Assembly (NCBI GenBank): GCA_002314435.1
Contig: DCFV01000101.1
Span: 7,174-18,111 of the forward strand
Direction of reading: 5' to 3'
From: Acidobacteriaceae bacterium UBA1795
GTDB lineage: Bacteria > Acidobacteriota > Terriglobia > Terriglobales > Acidobacteriaceae
Length of the DNA stretch: 10,938 nt
Position 1 is the stretch's first letter; every line of letters starts with the position of its first letter. Of the stretch, positions 1 through 6,038 are shown piece by piece. The notes under the pieces are model-generated. The model was not told the DNA's origin and made no database searches. It was given only the letters and a program-made list of their open reading frames with translations. Made by a program: the position numbers and the translations under genes.

Positions 1-640
1 TGACTTCTTCCGGGCGCTCGTCAATGAGCAGCACGATCAGTACGACTTCAGGCTGGTTGGCAGTAATCGAGTTGGCGAGCGACTGCAGCAGCATCGTCTT
101 GCCGGTCCGCGGAGGAGCGACAATCAGGCCGCGCTGACCTTTACCCACCGGCGTCAGCAGATCCATCACGCGGCCGCTCACGGCCTCGCGCGTCGTCTCC
201 AGCTTGATGCGCTCCTGCGGATAAAGCGGCGTCAGGTTGTCGAAGAGGATCTTGTTGCGCGTCTCCTCGGGAGACTCGAAGTTGATGGCCTCGATCTTGA
301 CCAGCGCGAAGTACTTTTCCCCCTCGTGGGGCGGTCGCACGTTGCCGCTGATCGAGTCGCCGGTCTTCAGGTCGAACTTGCGGATCTGCGAGGGCGAAAC
401 ATAGATGTCGTCGGGACCGGGCAGATAGTTGTAGTCAGGGGAGCGTAGAAAGCCGTAGCCGTCAGGCAGAATCTCGAGGACGCCGTCCGCGAAGATGTGG
501 CCCTCTTTTTCGCTCTGCGCCTGAAGAATCTTGAAGATCAGGTCTTGCTTGCGAAGGCCGCTGGTACCAGGGATTTCGAGAGTACGCGCAATGCGGCTCA
601 GTTCGGTAATGTTCTTCTCTTTGAGTTCAGCTATGGTCAT
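1..640 (-). CDS. rho: Transcription termination factor Rho (partial, N-terminal 213 residues)
   Basis: Rho is a hexameric RNA-dependent ATPase/helicase that ends transcription at C-rich rut sites. The gene runs off the left edge, so only the first 213 codons are present. A Rho N-terminal SAP-like domain covers residues 1-43. The cold-shock-like RNA-binding domain follows at about 50-125 and includes DGYGFLRSPDYNYLPGPDDIY. The ATPase core has Walker A APPRTGKT at 175-182 and LLIDERPEEV at 204-213, which carries the conserved Asp-Glu-Arg. There is no long insertion before the SAP-like domain, unlike some actinobacterial Rho proteins. The ATG at 640 is preceded by a short AGGTG and gives the canonical N-terminus MTIAELKEKN. 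The gene lies 209 nt downstream of rpoZ on the same strand, behind a structured, C-rich leader. The family call is certain. Confidence 0.97.
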   Translation of the reverse strand, partial: MTIAELKEKNITELSRIARTLEIPGTSGLRKQDLIFKILQAQSEKEGHIFADGVLEILPDGYGFLRSPDYNYLPGPDDIYVSPSQIRKFDLKTGDSISGNVRPPHEGEKYFALVKIEAINFESPEETRNKILFDNLTPLYPQERIKLETTREAVSGRVMDLLTPVGKGQRGLIVAPPRTGKTMLLQSLANSITANQPEVVLIVLLIDERPEEV

Positions 641-648
641 GTTCACCT

Positions 649-691
649 GCGAATAGGAGGGATAGAGTCGAGGGGGTCCGAGAGGGGAAAG
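649..691 (-). promoter_or_regulatory. C-rich, G-poor rho leader tract (candidate rut-like site)
   Basis: On the minus strand this 43-nt stretch just upstream of the rho start has 22 C and only 4 G, with many pyrimidine-C dinucleotides (for example CTTTCCCCTCTC and CTATCCCTCCTATTC). C-rich, G-poor, unstructured RNA is what Rho binds, and E. coli rho is known to be autoregulated through its leader. Autogenous control here is inferred from composition and position only. Confidence 0.4.
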
Positions 692-767
692 TGCTCCAGG
701 AAGAAACCAGGCAGGAAGCGTGCGCGGTCGGTGCGGTGGCGGATGGAGTTGCTTTCGAGGGAGAACC

Positions 768-822
768 GCGATCGGCGCCTCGGAGGGAGCGTTCTAAAGC
801 GAAGCACCCTGGGACCGATCGC
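768..822 (-). promoter_or_regulatory. Nested inverted repeat in the rpoZ-rho intergenic leader
   Basis: An outer perfect 8-bp stem pairs GCGATCGG (768-775) with CCGATCGC (815-822). Inside it, 785-809 forms a second stem: GGG/CCC, a mismatch, GC/GC, a one-base bulge and TTC/GAA around a 6-nt loop. There is no T-run after it on the minus strand, so it is not a classical intrinsic terminator. Its position between rpoZ and rho suggests a leader element or RNA-processing site, but the function is unknown. Confidence 0.4.
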
Positions 823-849
823 AGGCTCAATTCGAGAGGGTCACCTCAT

Positions 850-1071
850 TCAGGCAGCGCGGCGAGTCTCTACCGGCTGGTCTGCCGGCTTGGCGACGGG
901 CGCCAGGGTGCCGGGGTTGGTGGTGTGGAAGCGAGCCAACACCTCGTTGGCCGTGTCCTGCAGCCGCGTGTTCGGCTTATGCAGCTTGCGAGTTGCCTTG
1001 CTGGCCAGCTGACAGAGCTGGTAGCGATTGGACACGTGAGAGAGTGCCCCAAAAACCAAATCAGAACGCAT
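850..1071 (-). CDS. rpoZ: DNA-directed RNA polymerase omega subunit
   Basis: Omega is a small RNA polymerase subunit that wraps the beta-prime C-terminus and helps assembly. The 73-residue product starts MRSDLVFGALSHVSNRYQLC. The segment VSNRYQLCQLASKATRKLH (residues 13-31) matches the family signature NRFDLVxxAxxRARQL. DTANEVLARF (38-47) aligns with the second conserved helix, where typical omegas read KTTVIALREI. The tail is low in complexity and rich in Pro and Ala. The reading frame stays open to a TTG at 1077. The ATG at 1071 is preferred because GAAGGAG lies 10 nt upstream and MRSD fits the N-terminus better. The usual MARxTVED opening is replaced, so automated annotation could miss the gene. 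It precedes rho on the same strand. The family call rests on motif resemblance. Confidence 0.75.
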   Translation of the reverse strand: MRSDLVFGALSHVSNRYQLCQLASKATRKLHKPNTRLQDTANEVLARFHTTNPGTLAPVAKPADQPVETRRAA

Positions 1072-1721
1072 GATCAAAATTCTCCTTCAAAATTCCTGCC
1101 CGTCGGTACTACCTGGTACCGCTGGTGCAGTTGGCAGCTGAACAGATGCGGGCTGCCCCCACAACCCGATTCCTACATTTAGACGCGCTAAGCCCGAACC
1201 GAGTTCAAAAAAACTTTGACCCATTCATGGACGCGCTGGGAATCAGGCTTGTGCCGCTTCAGTTGAACAGATTGCGAATCAGAACCACGTGCAACTCTAT
1301 TTCCCGAACCGGTCTGCGCACATACGCACACCAAATCCATCAATTGCAGGAGCTAAAGCTCATGTTGATGCCGGGATTGACAGAGAAGCGCGGTGACGCG
1401 CTGTGCAATCTATCCGTGTGGATGGCACTCATGAATGTATACCCACTCTGATTGCCGGTCAACAGTTTTTTCACGGGTTTCTCACCGTTTTTCCTCAGCC
1501 TTGATCTGTACCTCTTTATGCATAAAACAGTTTGAATCAATTACATAATCGAAAACTTCCTTTGGGGCCCTTGCGGCGCAAGATGTGTCAAATCCGTATC
1601 GTGAACCACGCGTACCACGTACAGCAACTCTGCCATGGCATAAAAATCCTGTTTTACGTTGTGAAAATTATCTACGCCTTTCTATTCAGATCATCCCCCG
1701 GCCAGGACAGAGCCGCGGCTC
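1072..1721. other. Gene-free intergenic region between rpoZ and yifB
   Basis: About 650 nt without a convincing gene. Open frames at 1125-1451 (+), 1340-1540 (-) and 1532-1762 (+) have no recognisable motif, weak ribosome sites and odd composition. The stretch from about 1450 to 1700 is clearly more AT-rich than the flanking genes. Local structures include a perfect 6-bp inverted repeat CGGTAC/GTACCG (1104-1109 and 1116-1121), 33 nt upstream of the rpoZ start, and a GC-rich 6-bp hairpin AGCGCG-GTGA-CGCGCT at 1387-1402. A possible minus-strand promoter lies at 1434-1462. No tRNA or other known RNA gene was recognised. Confidence 0.6.
1434..1462 (-). promoter_or_regulatory. Candidate sigma70-type promoter for rpoZ-rho
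   Basis: On the minus strand, TTGACC (1462-1457) is followed after 17 nt by TACATT (1439-1434). This matches the -35 consensus at five of six positions and the -10 at four of six. Transcription would start near 1427, leaving a leader of about 355 nt before rpoZ. It lies in the AT-rich part of the gene-free stretch. Support comes from consensus only. Confidence 0.35.
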
Positions 1722-3281
1722 TCAGGCCCAGTAGCTCCGGTCCAGCGTCCTATATTGGATAGCTTCGGCCAGGTGAGCGACCGCCAAGTGTTCGGCACCT
1801 TCCAGGTCGGCGATGGTGCGCGCCACCTTCAGGATGCGGTCGTGCGCCCGGGCCGTGAGGCCCTGCTGCTGCATGGCCCTCTCCAGCAGTCGTTCGGCGT
1901 CCGGGCCCAGTTCGCAGTAGGTGCGAATCTGCCGCGTGGTCATCTGTGCATTGGAGTAGATCTTTTCCCCGGCCTTCCGGAAGCGCTCCCGCTGCCGCTC
2001 GCGCGCCGCCAACACTCGCCCGCGAATCTCAGCCGAGCCTTCTGCTGCAGCACCGCCGCGAAGCTCCTTGTATTGAACGGCCGGCACTTCGATATGAATA
2101 TCGATGCGGTCCAGAAGCGGGCCGGAAATCTTGGCGATGTAGCGCTGAATCATTGGCGGTGTGCACATGCACTCGCGCGATTTGTCATTGAAGTAGCCGC
2201 AAGGGCAAGGGTTCATCGCTGCCGCCAGCATGAACCGTGCCGGAAAACTCAGAGACATCGACGCACGCGCGATCGTCACCGAGTGATCTTCGAGCGGCTG
2301 CCGCATCACTTCCAACACGTTGCGCGGAAACTCCGGCAGCTCGTCGAGAAACAGCAGTCCGTTGTGCGCCAGCGACACCTCGCCCGGCCGCGGCACAATG
2401 CCACCGCCGATCAGTCCCGCGTCAGATATTGTGTGGTGCGGCGAACGGAACGGCCGCTGCGTCACCAGCCCTGCTGCCGCGTCCAGCACGCCGGCCACTG
2501 AGTGGATCTTCGTCGTTTCCAGCGCCTCGTCGAAGGTGAGCGGTGCAAGGATCGACGGCAGCCGTTTGGCCAGCATCGTCTTGCCCGAGCCCGGAGGCCC
2601 GATCATCAGAATGTTATGGCTCCCCGCCGCAGATACCTCTAGCGCCCGCTTGGCCGTCTGCTGCCCGCGCACGTCCTTGAAGTCGATGGCAAAGTGCTGC
2701 AACTCGCCCAGCAACTCCTCGGTCGACACCCGATAGGACTCGCGCTGCAGGACGCCCATCACGGAGCTGTTCAACAACTGCACCACGTCCAGCAGCGACG
2801 TCACCGGGTAGACGCTCACACCTTCGACAACGGCAGCCTCGGCCGCATTCGCCGCTGGCAGCAGCAGGTTGGGAATCCCTTTCTCGCGCGCCAGAATCGC
2901 CATCGGCAGCACGCCGGGAACTGGACGTACGCTGCCATCCAGTCCCAGCTCGCCTACCATCAGAAAGCGGCTCACGTCGCTTACCTGCAACGCACCATAC
3001 GCGCCAAGAATGCCGAGCGCGATTGGCAGGTCGAAGCCCGAGCCTTCCTTCTTCAGATCGGCAGGCGCCAGATTGATGGTGATATGCGTGGGTGGAATCA
3101 GGTAGCCGGAGTTCTTGATCGCCGCGCGTACGCGGTCGCGACTCTCGCGCACCGCTGCATCGGGCAGCCCTACCGTGTGAAAGTGATCTTGATCTGAAAC
3201 GACGCCGCTGTAATCGACTTCCACGTCGATCAGGTTGGTATCGATACCGTAAACCGCTGCGCTGAGAGCTTTAAAGAGCAT
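1722..3281 (-). CDS. yifB: YifB/ComM family Mg-chelatase-like AAA+ ATPase
   Basis: This family combines a Lon-protease-like N-terminal domain with an AAA+ magnesium-chelatase-type ATPase. The Haemophilus and Vibrio member ComM is a helicase promoting branch migration in natural transformation. The role here is not otherwise known. From the start chosen here (519 residues), the N-terminal domain opens MLFKALSAAVYGIDTNLIDV. Walker A GPPGSGKT is at 228-235, Walker B in LLFLDELPEF at 309-318, and the sensor/Arg-finger segment LLDRIDIHIEVP at about 389-400. Cysteines 359, 361, 371 and 373 (CPCG...CMC) form a pattern common outside proteobacteria and could bind zinc. The frame continues upstream to an ATG at 3347 that has a better ribosome site (AAAGG) and would add 22 residues. 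The conserved family N-terminus favours 3281. The gene is divergent from sdaA. Confidence 0.93.
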   Translation of the reverse strand: MLFKALSAAVYGIDTNLIDVEVDYSGVVSDQDHFHTVGLPDAAVRESRDRVRAAIKNSGYLIPPTHITINLAPADLKKEGSGFDLPIALGILGAYGALQVSDVSRFLMVGELGLDGSVRPVPGVLPMAILAREKGIPNLLLPAANAAEAAVVEGVSVYPVTSLLDVVQLLNSSVMGVLQRESYRVSTEELLGELQHFAIDFKDVRGQQTAKRALEVSAAGSHNILMIGPPGSGKTMLAKRLPSILAPLTFDEALETTKIHSVAGVLDAAAGLVTQRPFRSPHHTISDAGLIGGGIVPRPGEVSLAHNGLLFLDELPEFPRNVLEVMRQPLEDHSVTIARASMSLSFPARFMLAAAMNPCPCGYFNDKSRECMCTPPMIQRYIAKISGPLLDRIDIHIEVPAVQYKELRGGAAAEGSAEIRGRVLAARERQRERFRKAGEKIYSNAQMTTRQIRTYCELGPDAERLLERAMQQQGLTARAHDRILKVARTIADLEGAEHLAVAHLAEAIQYRTLDRSYWA

Positions 3282-3374
3282 GAGTAAGTTAGTTCTGCGA
3301 GTGTACCATCCGTAGGCTTTGAAACGTTGTGAGGAGGACGCTGCCATTTCGCCTTTCTCATGTTACTTAAGAGC

Positions 3375-3380
3375 TACAAT
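3375..3380 (+). promoter_or_regulatory. Candidate -10 element of sdaA
   Basis: TACAAT differs from the TATAAT consensus at one position. It ends only 3 nt before the sdaA ATG at 3384, so transcription would begin at or within the start codon region and give a leaderless or near-leaderless mRNA. The position 17 nt upstream (3352-3357) has no good -35 match. This is a weak prediction. Confidence 0.25.
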
Positions 3381-3383
3381 CGC

Positions 3384-4799
3384 ATGGTGACGACCAGTCT
3401 CTTCGATCTGTACAAAATCGGCGTCGGTCCTTCTAGTTCACACACAATGGGGCCCATGCGCGCAGCGTGCCGCTTTGTGCGCGGTCTCGCTGAGCGCGGT
3501 CTGCTGGCCCGAGTCGTGCGCGTGCAAGCGGAACTCTACGGCTCCCTCGCGCTCACCGGCCAGGGCCATGCCACGGATCGCGCCGTGCTCCTCGGTCTCG
3601 CCGGCAACGAGCCGGCGACCGTTGACCCCGCAACGATGGACCAGACCATCGCCTCCATCCGGACGCAAATGCGCCTTCCTCTGAATGGCCAATCCGTCAT
3701 CGCCTTCGACGAGACGCACGACCTGCTCTTTCATCGTGACCTCATGGCGCCGCCCGCTGCAGCGATGCATCATCCCAACGGCCTGCGTCTTACGGCCTTC
3801 GATGCTGCGAGCGCGCAGCTCGACCAGCGCACCTACTTTTCCGTTGGCGGCGGGTTCATCGTGGAAGATGGCGCCGAAGCTTCAGTGGAAAAGCGGTCCG
3901 AGGCCGTGCCATTTCCGTTTCACACTGCGGCCGATCTGCTGGCCACCGCGCAGGCCAACGAGCTTTCGATTAGCCAGCTCATGCTCGAGAACGAGTGCGC
4001 CCTCGTGCCGCACGACGCCGAGCGTGCGCCGGTCAAGATCGTGCTTGATGGCATCGACCGCATCTGGCAGGCCATGTGCGACTGTGTGGCGCGCGGCATC
4101 GCCACGGAAGGCATCCTGCCCGGCGGCCTCAACGTGCGCCGACGCGCGCATCGGCTCGCCGAGCGCCTGCATGCCCGCGAGGTGGACGGCCTGCGCGCTG
4201 ACCCGCTCGCACCGCTCGACTGGCTTACCGTCTACGCGATGGCCGTCAACGAGGAGAACGCCGCCGGTGGCCGCGTCGTCACCGCGCCCACCAACGGAGC
4301 GGCTGGTGTGGTGCCCGCTGTCGCGCACTACTACGAGCGGTTTATCCCCAACTCGGACCACGAAGGCATCGTTCGCTTCTTCCTCACCTCCGCCGCCATC
4401 GGCATCCTCTACAAGGAGAACGCCTCCATCAGCGGCGCCGAAGTCGGCTGCCAGGGTGAAGTCGGCGTGGCTTGCTCCATGGCGGCCGGCGGCCTTACCG
4501 CTGCGCTCGGCGGCACAAATGGCCAGGTGGAGCACGCTGCCGAAATTGCCATGGAGCACAACCTCGGCATGACCTGCGACCCCATCGGCGGCCTTGTGCA
4601 AATCCCCTGCATCGAGCGCAACGCCATGGGCGCAGCCAAGGCCTTGCATGCCTCGCGCATCGCGCTCAGCGAGTCAGAGGAGCACAAAGTCTCTCTTGAC
4701 CAGGTCATCCGCACCATGTATCTCACCGGCCTCGACATGCAGTCGCGCTACAAGGAGACAAGCCTCGCCGGTCTTGCGCTCAACGTTATCGAGTGCTGA
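3384..4799 (+). CDS. sdaA: L-serine dehydratase, single-chain iron-sulfur type
   Basis: Converts L-serine to pyruvate and ammonia in the cytoplasm using a [4Fe-4S] cluster, not PLP. The 471-residue product (E. coli SdaA is about 454) opens MVTTSLFDLYKIGVGPSSSH, the beta-domain signature. The alpha domain contains APTNGAAGVVPA (301-312), SISGAEVGCQGEVG and CDPIGGLVQIPC. Cys356, Cys398 and Cys409 have the 42- and 11-residue spacing of the three cluster ligands in the Legionella enzyme (343, 385, 396). The last residue is Cys471, matching the 'tail-in-mouth' ligand that caps the cluster in that enzyme. An upstream in-frame ATG at 3360 lacks a ribosome site and adds nonconserved residues, so 3384 was chosen. 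The gene is divergent from yifB and followed 58 nt later by a CPBP protease gene on the same strand. Confidence 0.96.
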   Translation: MVTTSLFDLYKIGVGPSSSHTMGPMRAACRFVRGLAERGLLARVVRVQAELYGSLALTGQGHATDRAVLLGLAGNEPATVDPATMDQTIASIRTQMRLPLNGQSVIAFDETHDLLFHRDLMAPPAAAMHHPNGLRLTAFDAASAQLDQRTYFSVGGGFIVEDGAEASVEKRSEAVPFPFHTAADLLATAQANELSISQLMLENECALVPHDAERAPVKIVLDGIDRIWQAMCDCVARGIATEGILPGGLNVRRRAHRLAERLHAREVDGLRADPLAPLDWLTVYAMAVNEENAAGGRVVTAPTNGAAGVVPAVAHYYERFIPNSDHEGIVRFFLTSAAIGILYKENASISGAEVGCQGEVGVACSMAAGGLTAALGGTNGQVEHAAEIAMEHNLGMTCDPIGGLVQIPCIERNAMGAAKALHASRIALSESEEHKVSLDQVIRTMYLTGLDMQSRYKETSLAGLALNVIEC

Positions 4800-4857
4800 G
4801 CAGGCTTCGCCGCATGCGCACAAGCTCGGTAGTTGCTCGCCAAGATAGGATTGCAGC

Positions 4858-5694
4858 ATGCAGATGCCGGACAGCAATCCGATTCTGACTTCATCGAGTG
4901 ACGATTCGCAGCCAGTGGCTGTCCGCCCATTGGCCATTGCGCCCGCCTGGCACACCGTTGCATTGACCCTCGGGATCCTTGCCATCTCGTTCGGCGGCAG
5001 CGCACGGTTTGTACCCGGCTTGGTGCATCGCCCCCAGAACCATCTCGTTACGTACGGCACTACAGCCCTGATGGAACTGTTGATGCTCGGCTGGGTTGCG
5101 CTTGGGCTCTGGCTGCGTCGCGTACCATTCCGATCGCTCTTCGGCATCATCGAGCGCGGAGTGCGGGGTTTCGTGGTGGATCTGGGAGTAGCGGTCCTCT
5201 TCTGGTTCGGCTCCATGATCGTGCTGGCGTCCATTGGCCTCGCATGGAATGCCGTGGAGTTCGCGGTCGCGCATAAAGGCGCATCGTCCAGCCCAAGCCA
5301 GAGGATGCAGCCGACCGAACAGCAGAAGCGGACTCTGGAAACACTCGAACGCCTGGCGCCCGCCAACGGCATGGAGATCGCCGGTTGGATTGCGCTCTGC
5401 TTGCTGGTGGGCCCTGTCGAGGAAGCGATCTTCCGCGGCTATCTGCAACGGCAGTTCACCGCATGGTCACGCGGCCGCATCGTTGTTGGCGTTGCCGCAT
5501 CCGCACTGATGTTCGGCGCAGCACACGGCTACGAAGGTGCACGCAGCATGGTGCTGCTTGCTGTCTTCGGCGCGCTGTTCAGCGTGCTTGCTCTCGTGCG
5601 CCGCGGCCTGCGCCCTGGCATTCTTGCGCACAGTGGACACGATTTGTTTGTGGGCTTGCTGCTCGCTTTCGTGCGTACGCATCATCTCGTTTGA
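4858..5694 (+). CDS. CPBP-family intramembrane metalloprotease
   Basis: The CPBP (CAAX protease and bacteriocin-processing, Abi) family comprises polytopic membrane glutamic/metalloproteases related to Rce1; most bacterial substrates are unknown. The 278-residue product has hydrophobic segments at about 32-48, 69-87, 104-130, 173-187, 207-222 and 229-247. The family motifs are present in order: EExxxR in GPVEEAIFRGYLQ (Glu188, Glu189, Arg193), FxxxH in FGAAH (219-223), and a final HSGHD (258-262). Residues 140-160 form a hydrophilic Ser/Gln-rich loop. The ATG at 4858 has AGGA 8 nt upstream; a second ATG lies two codons later. The 58-nt gap after sdaA permits co-transcription, but nothing links the functions. 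The family call is firm and the substrate is unknown. Confidence 0.88.
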   Translation: MQMPDSNPILTSSSDDSQPVAVRPLAIAPAWHTVALTLGILAISFGGSARFVPGLVHRPQNHLVTYGTTALMELLMLGWVALGLWLRRVPFRSLFGIIERGVRGFVVDLGVAVLFWFGSMIVLASIGLAWNAVEFAVAHKGASSSPSQRMQPTEQQKRTLETLERLAPANGMEIAGWIALCLLVGPVEEAIFRGYLQRQFTAWSRGRIVVGVAASALMFGAAHGYEGARSMVLLAVFGALFSVLALVRRGLRPGILAHSGHDLFVGLLLAFVRTHHLV

Positions 5695-5722
5695 GAAAGC
5701 TGCACGCAGCGCGTCAAGCACG

Positions 5723-5766
5723 CGGAAGAATTGTTGCCACTTTTTCCACTCTTCCGTCGTTTTTTT
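5723..5766 (+). terminator. Candidate intrinsic terminator after the CPBP protease gene
   Basis: CGGAAGA (5723-5729) pairs with TCTTCCG (5750-5756). After three further bases comes a run of seven T (5760-5766). The 20-nt loop is long and the stem only moderately stable. The T-run touches the -35 box of the next promoter, so the old transcript would end just as the next unit begins. Confidence 0.5.
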
Positions 5767-5767
5767 C

Positions 5768-5796
5768 TTGACACCGTGTTTGCATAAATCTATACA
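5768..5796 (+). promoter_or_regulatory. Sigma70-type promoter of the Lys/Ala peptide gene
   Basis: A perfect TTGACA (5768-5773) is followed by a 17-nt spacer and TATACA (5791-5796), a four-of-six match to the -10 consensus. Predicted transcription starts near 5803, giving a leader of about 56 nt. This is the best promoter I can see in the window. Confidence 0.65.
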
Positions 5797-5804
5797 TTCC
5801 TCAA

Positions 5805-5843
5805 CTGCAATTCGCATTGCAGTTTCGATGCAACCCATCGAAA
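5805..5843 (+). promoter_or_regulatory. Two adjacent perfect hairpins in the 5' leader of the Lys/Ala peptide gene
   Basis: Hairpin 1 is CTGCAAT-TCGC-ATTGCAG (5805-5822), with a 7-bp stem and 4-nt loop. Hairpin 2 is TTTCGATG-CAACC-CATCGAAA (5823-5843), with an 8-bp stem and 5-nt loop. They abut with no spacer and end one base before the GGGAG ribosome site (5845-5849). Hairpin 2 also contains an ATG (5828) opening an eight-codon frame that stops at 5854, 4 nt before the peptide start. Leader control or mRNA protection is an inference. Confidence 0.55.
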
Positions 5844-5858
5844 AGGGAGAATAGGCAA

Positions 5859-5930
5859 ATGGCAACCAAGAAAGCAGCCAAGAAGGCACCCGCGAAGAAG
5901 GCCGCGAAGAAAGCCGCGAAGAAGAAGTAA
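5859..5930 (+). CDS. 23-residue lysine/alanine-rich histone H1-tail-like peptide
   Basis: A 23-codon frame encodes a peptide with 11 lysines and 9 alanines plus single Met, Thr and Pro. Lysine pairs recur every 4-5 residues in a KKAAKK pattern. There are no acidic residues and the charge is about +11. It resembles the C-terminal tails of histone H1, of bacterial H1-like proteins (Hc1, AlgP) and of mycobacterial HupB, but has no globular domain. Binding to DNA or RNA is inferred from charge only. Support for a real gene: GGGAG 9 nt upstream, a strong promoter at 5768-5796, a structured leader, and a strong hairpin 22 nt after the stop. It stands alone between the CPBP protease gene and rsmE. 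Alternatives are a small RNA that happens to contain this frame, or a dual-function RNA. Its size places it below the cut-off of most gene callers. Confidence 0.65.
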   Translation: MATKKAAKKAPAKKAAKKAAKKK

Positions 5931-5952
5931 CGGGCGAACCAACCAAAAGGCA

Positions 5953-5989
5953 GCACTAAGGGGGACGCTTCCAGCGTCCCCCTTAGTGC
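5953..5989 (+). terminator. 17-bp perfect hairpin after the Lys/Ala peptide gene
   Basis: A perfect 17-bp stem (5953-5969 and 5973-5989, with GGGGGACGCT/AGCGTCCCCC at its core) closes a 3-nt TCC loop. On the plus strand it is followed by GCGTTAGGGC, with no T-run. On the minus strand it is followed by TGCCTTTTGG. It therefore probably marks the 3' end of the peptide transcript and protects it, but it is not a textbook intrinsic terminator. It could also be a genome-dispersed repeat. Confidence 0.55.
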
Positions 5990-6038
5990 GTTAGGGCACG
6001 CGATAGACTGGTAAGCGAAAGGTGCATGGTTACAGGCG

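Noticed and set aside
497..1182. Overlapping plus-strand frames at 497-1012 and 691-1182
   Set aside because: Both are antisense to rho or rpoZ and their leader, and neither has any family resemblance.
1377..1382. Plus-strand TTGACA
   Set aside because: No -10-like hexamer lies 16-18 nt downstream and no plus-strand gene follows.
1125..1451. 108-codon plus-strand frame in the rpoZ-yifB gap
   Set aside because: It has no motif, no good ribosome site and unusual composition, and its start overlaps the rpoZ leader region. It was left as noncoding.
1709..1722. 14-nt perfect palindrome AGAGCCGCGGCTCT at the yifB stop codon
   Set aside because: It has no room for a loop without breaking the centre pairs and no T-run after it on the minus strand. 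It may be chance in GC-rich DNA.
1755..2501. 248-codon plus-strand frame opposite yifB
   Set aside because: It is antisense to the AAA+ core of yifB, with no recognisable domain or ribosome site.
3882..4649. 255-codon minus-strand frame opposite sdaA
   Set aside because: It is antisense to the conserved alpha domain of sdaA, His/Ala/Gly-rich, and shows no motif.
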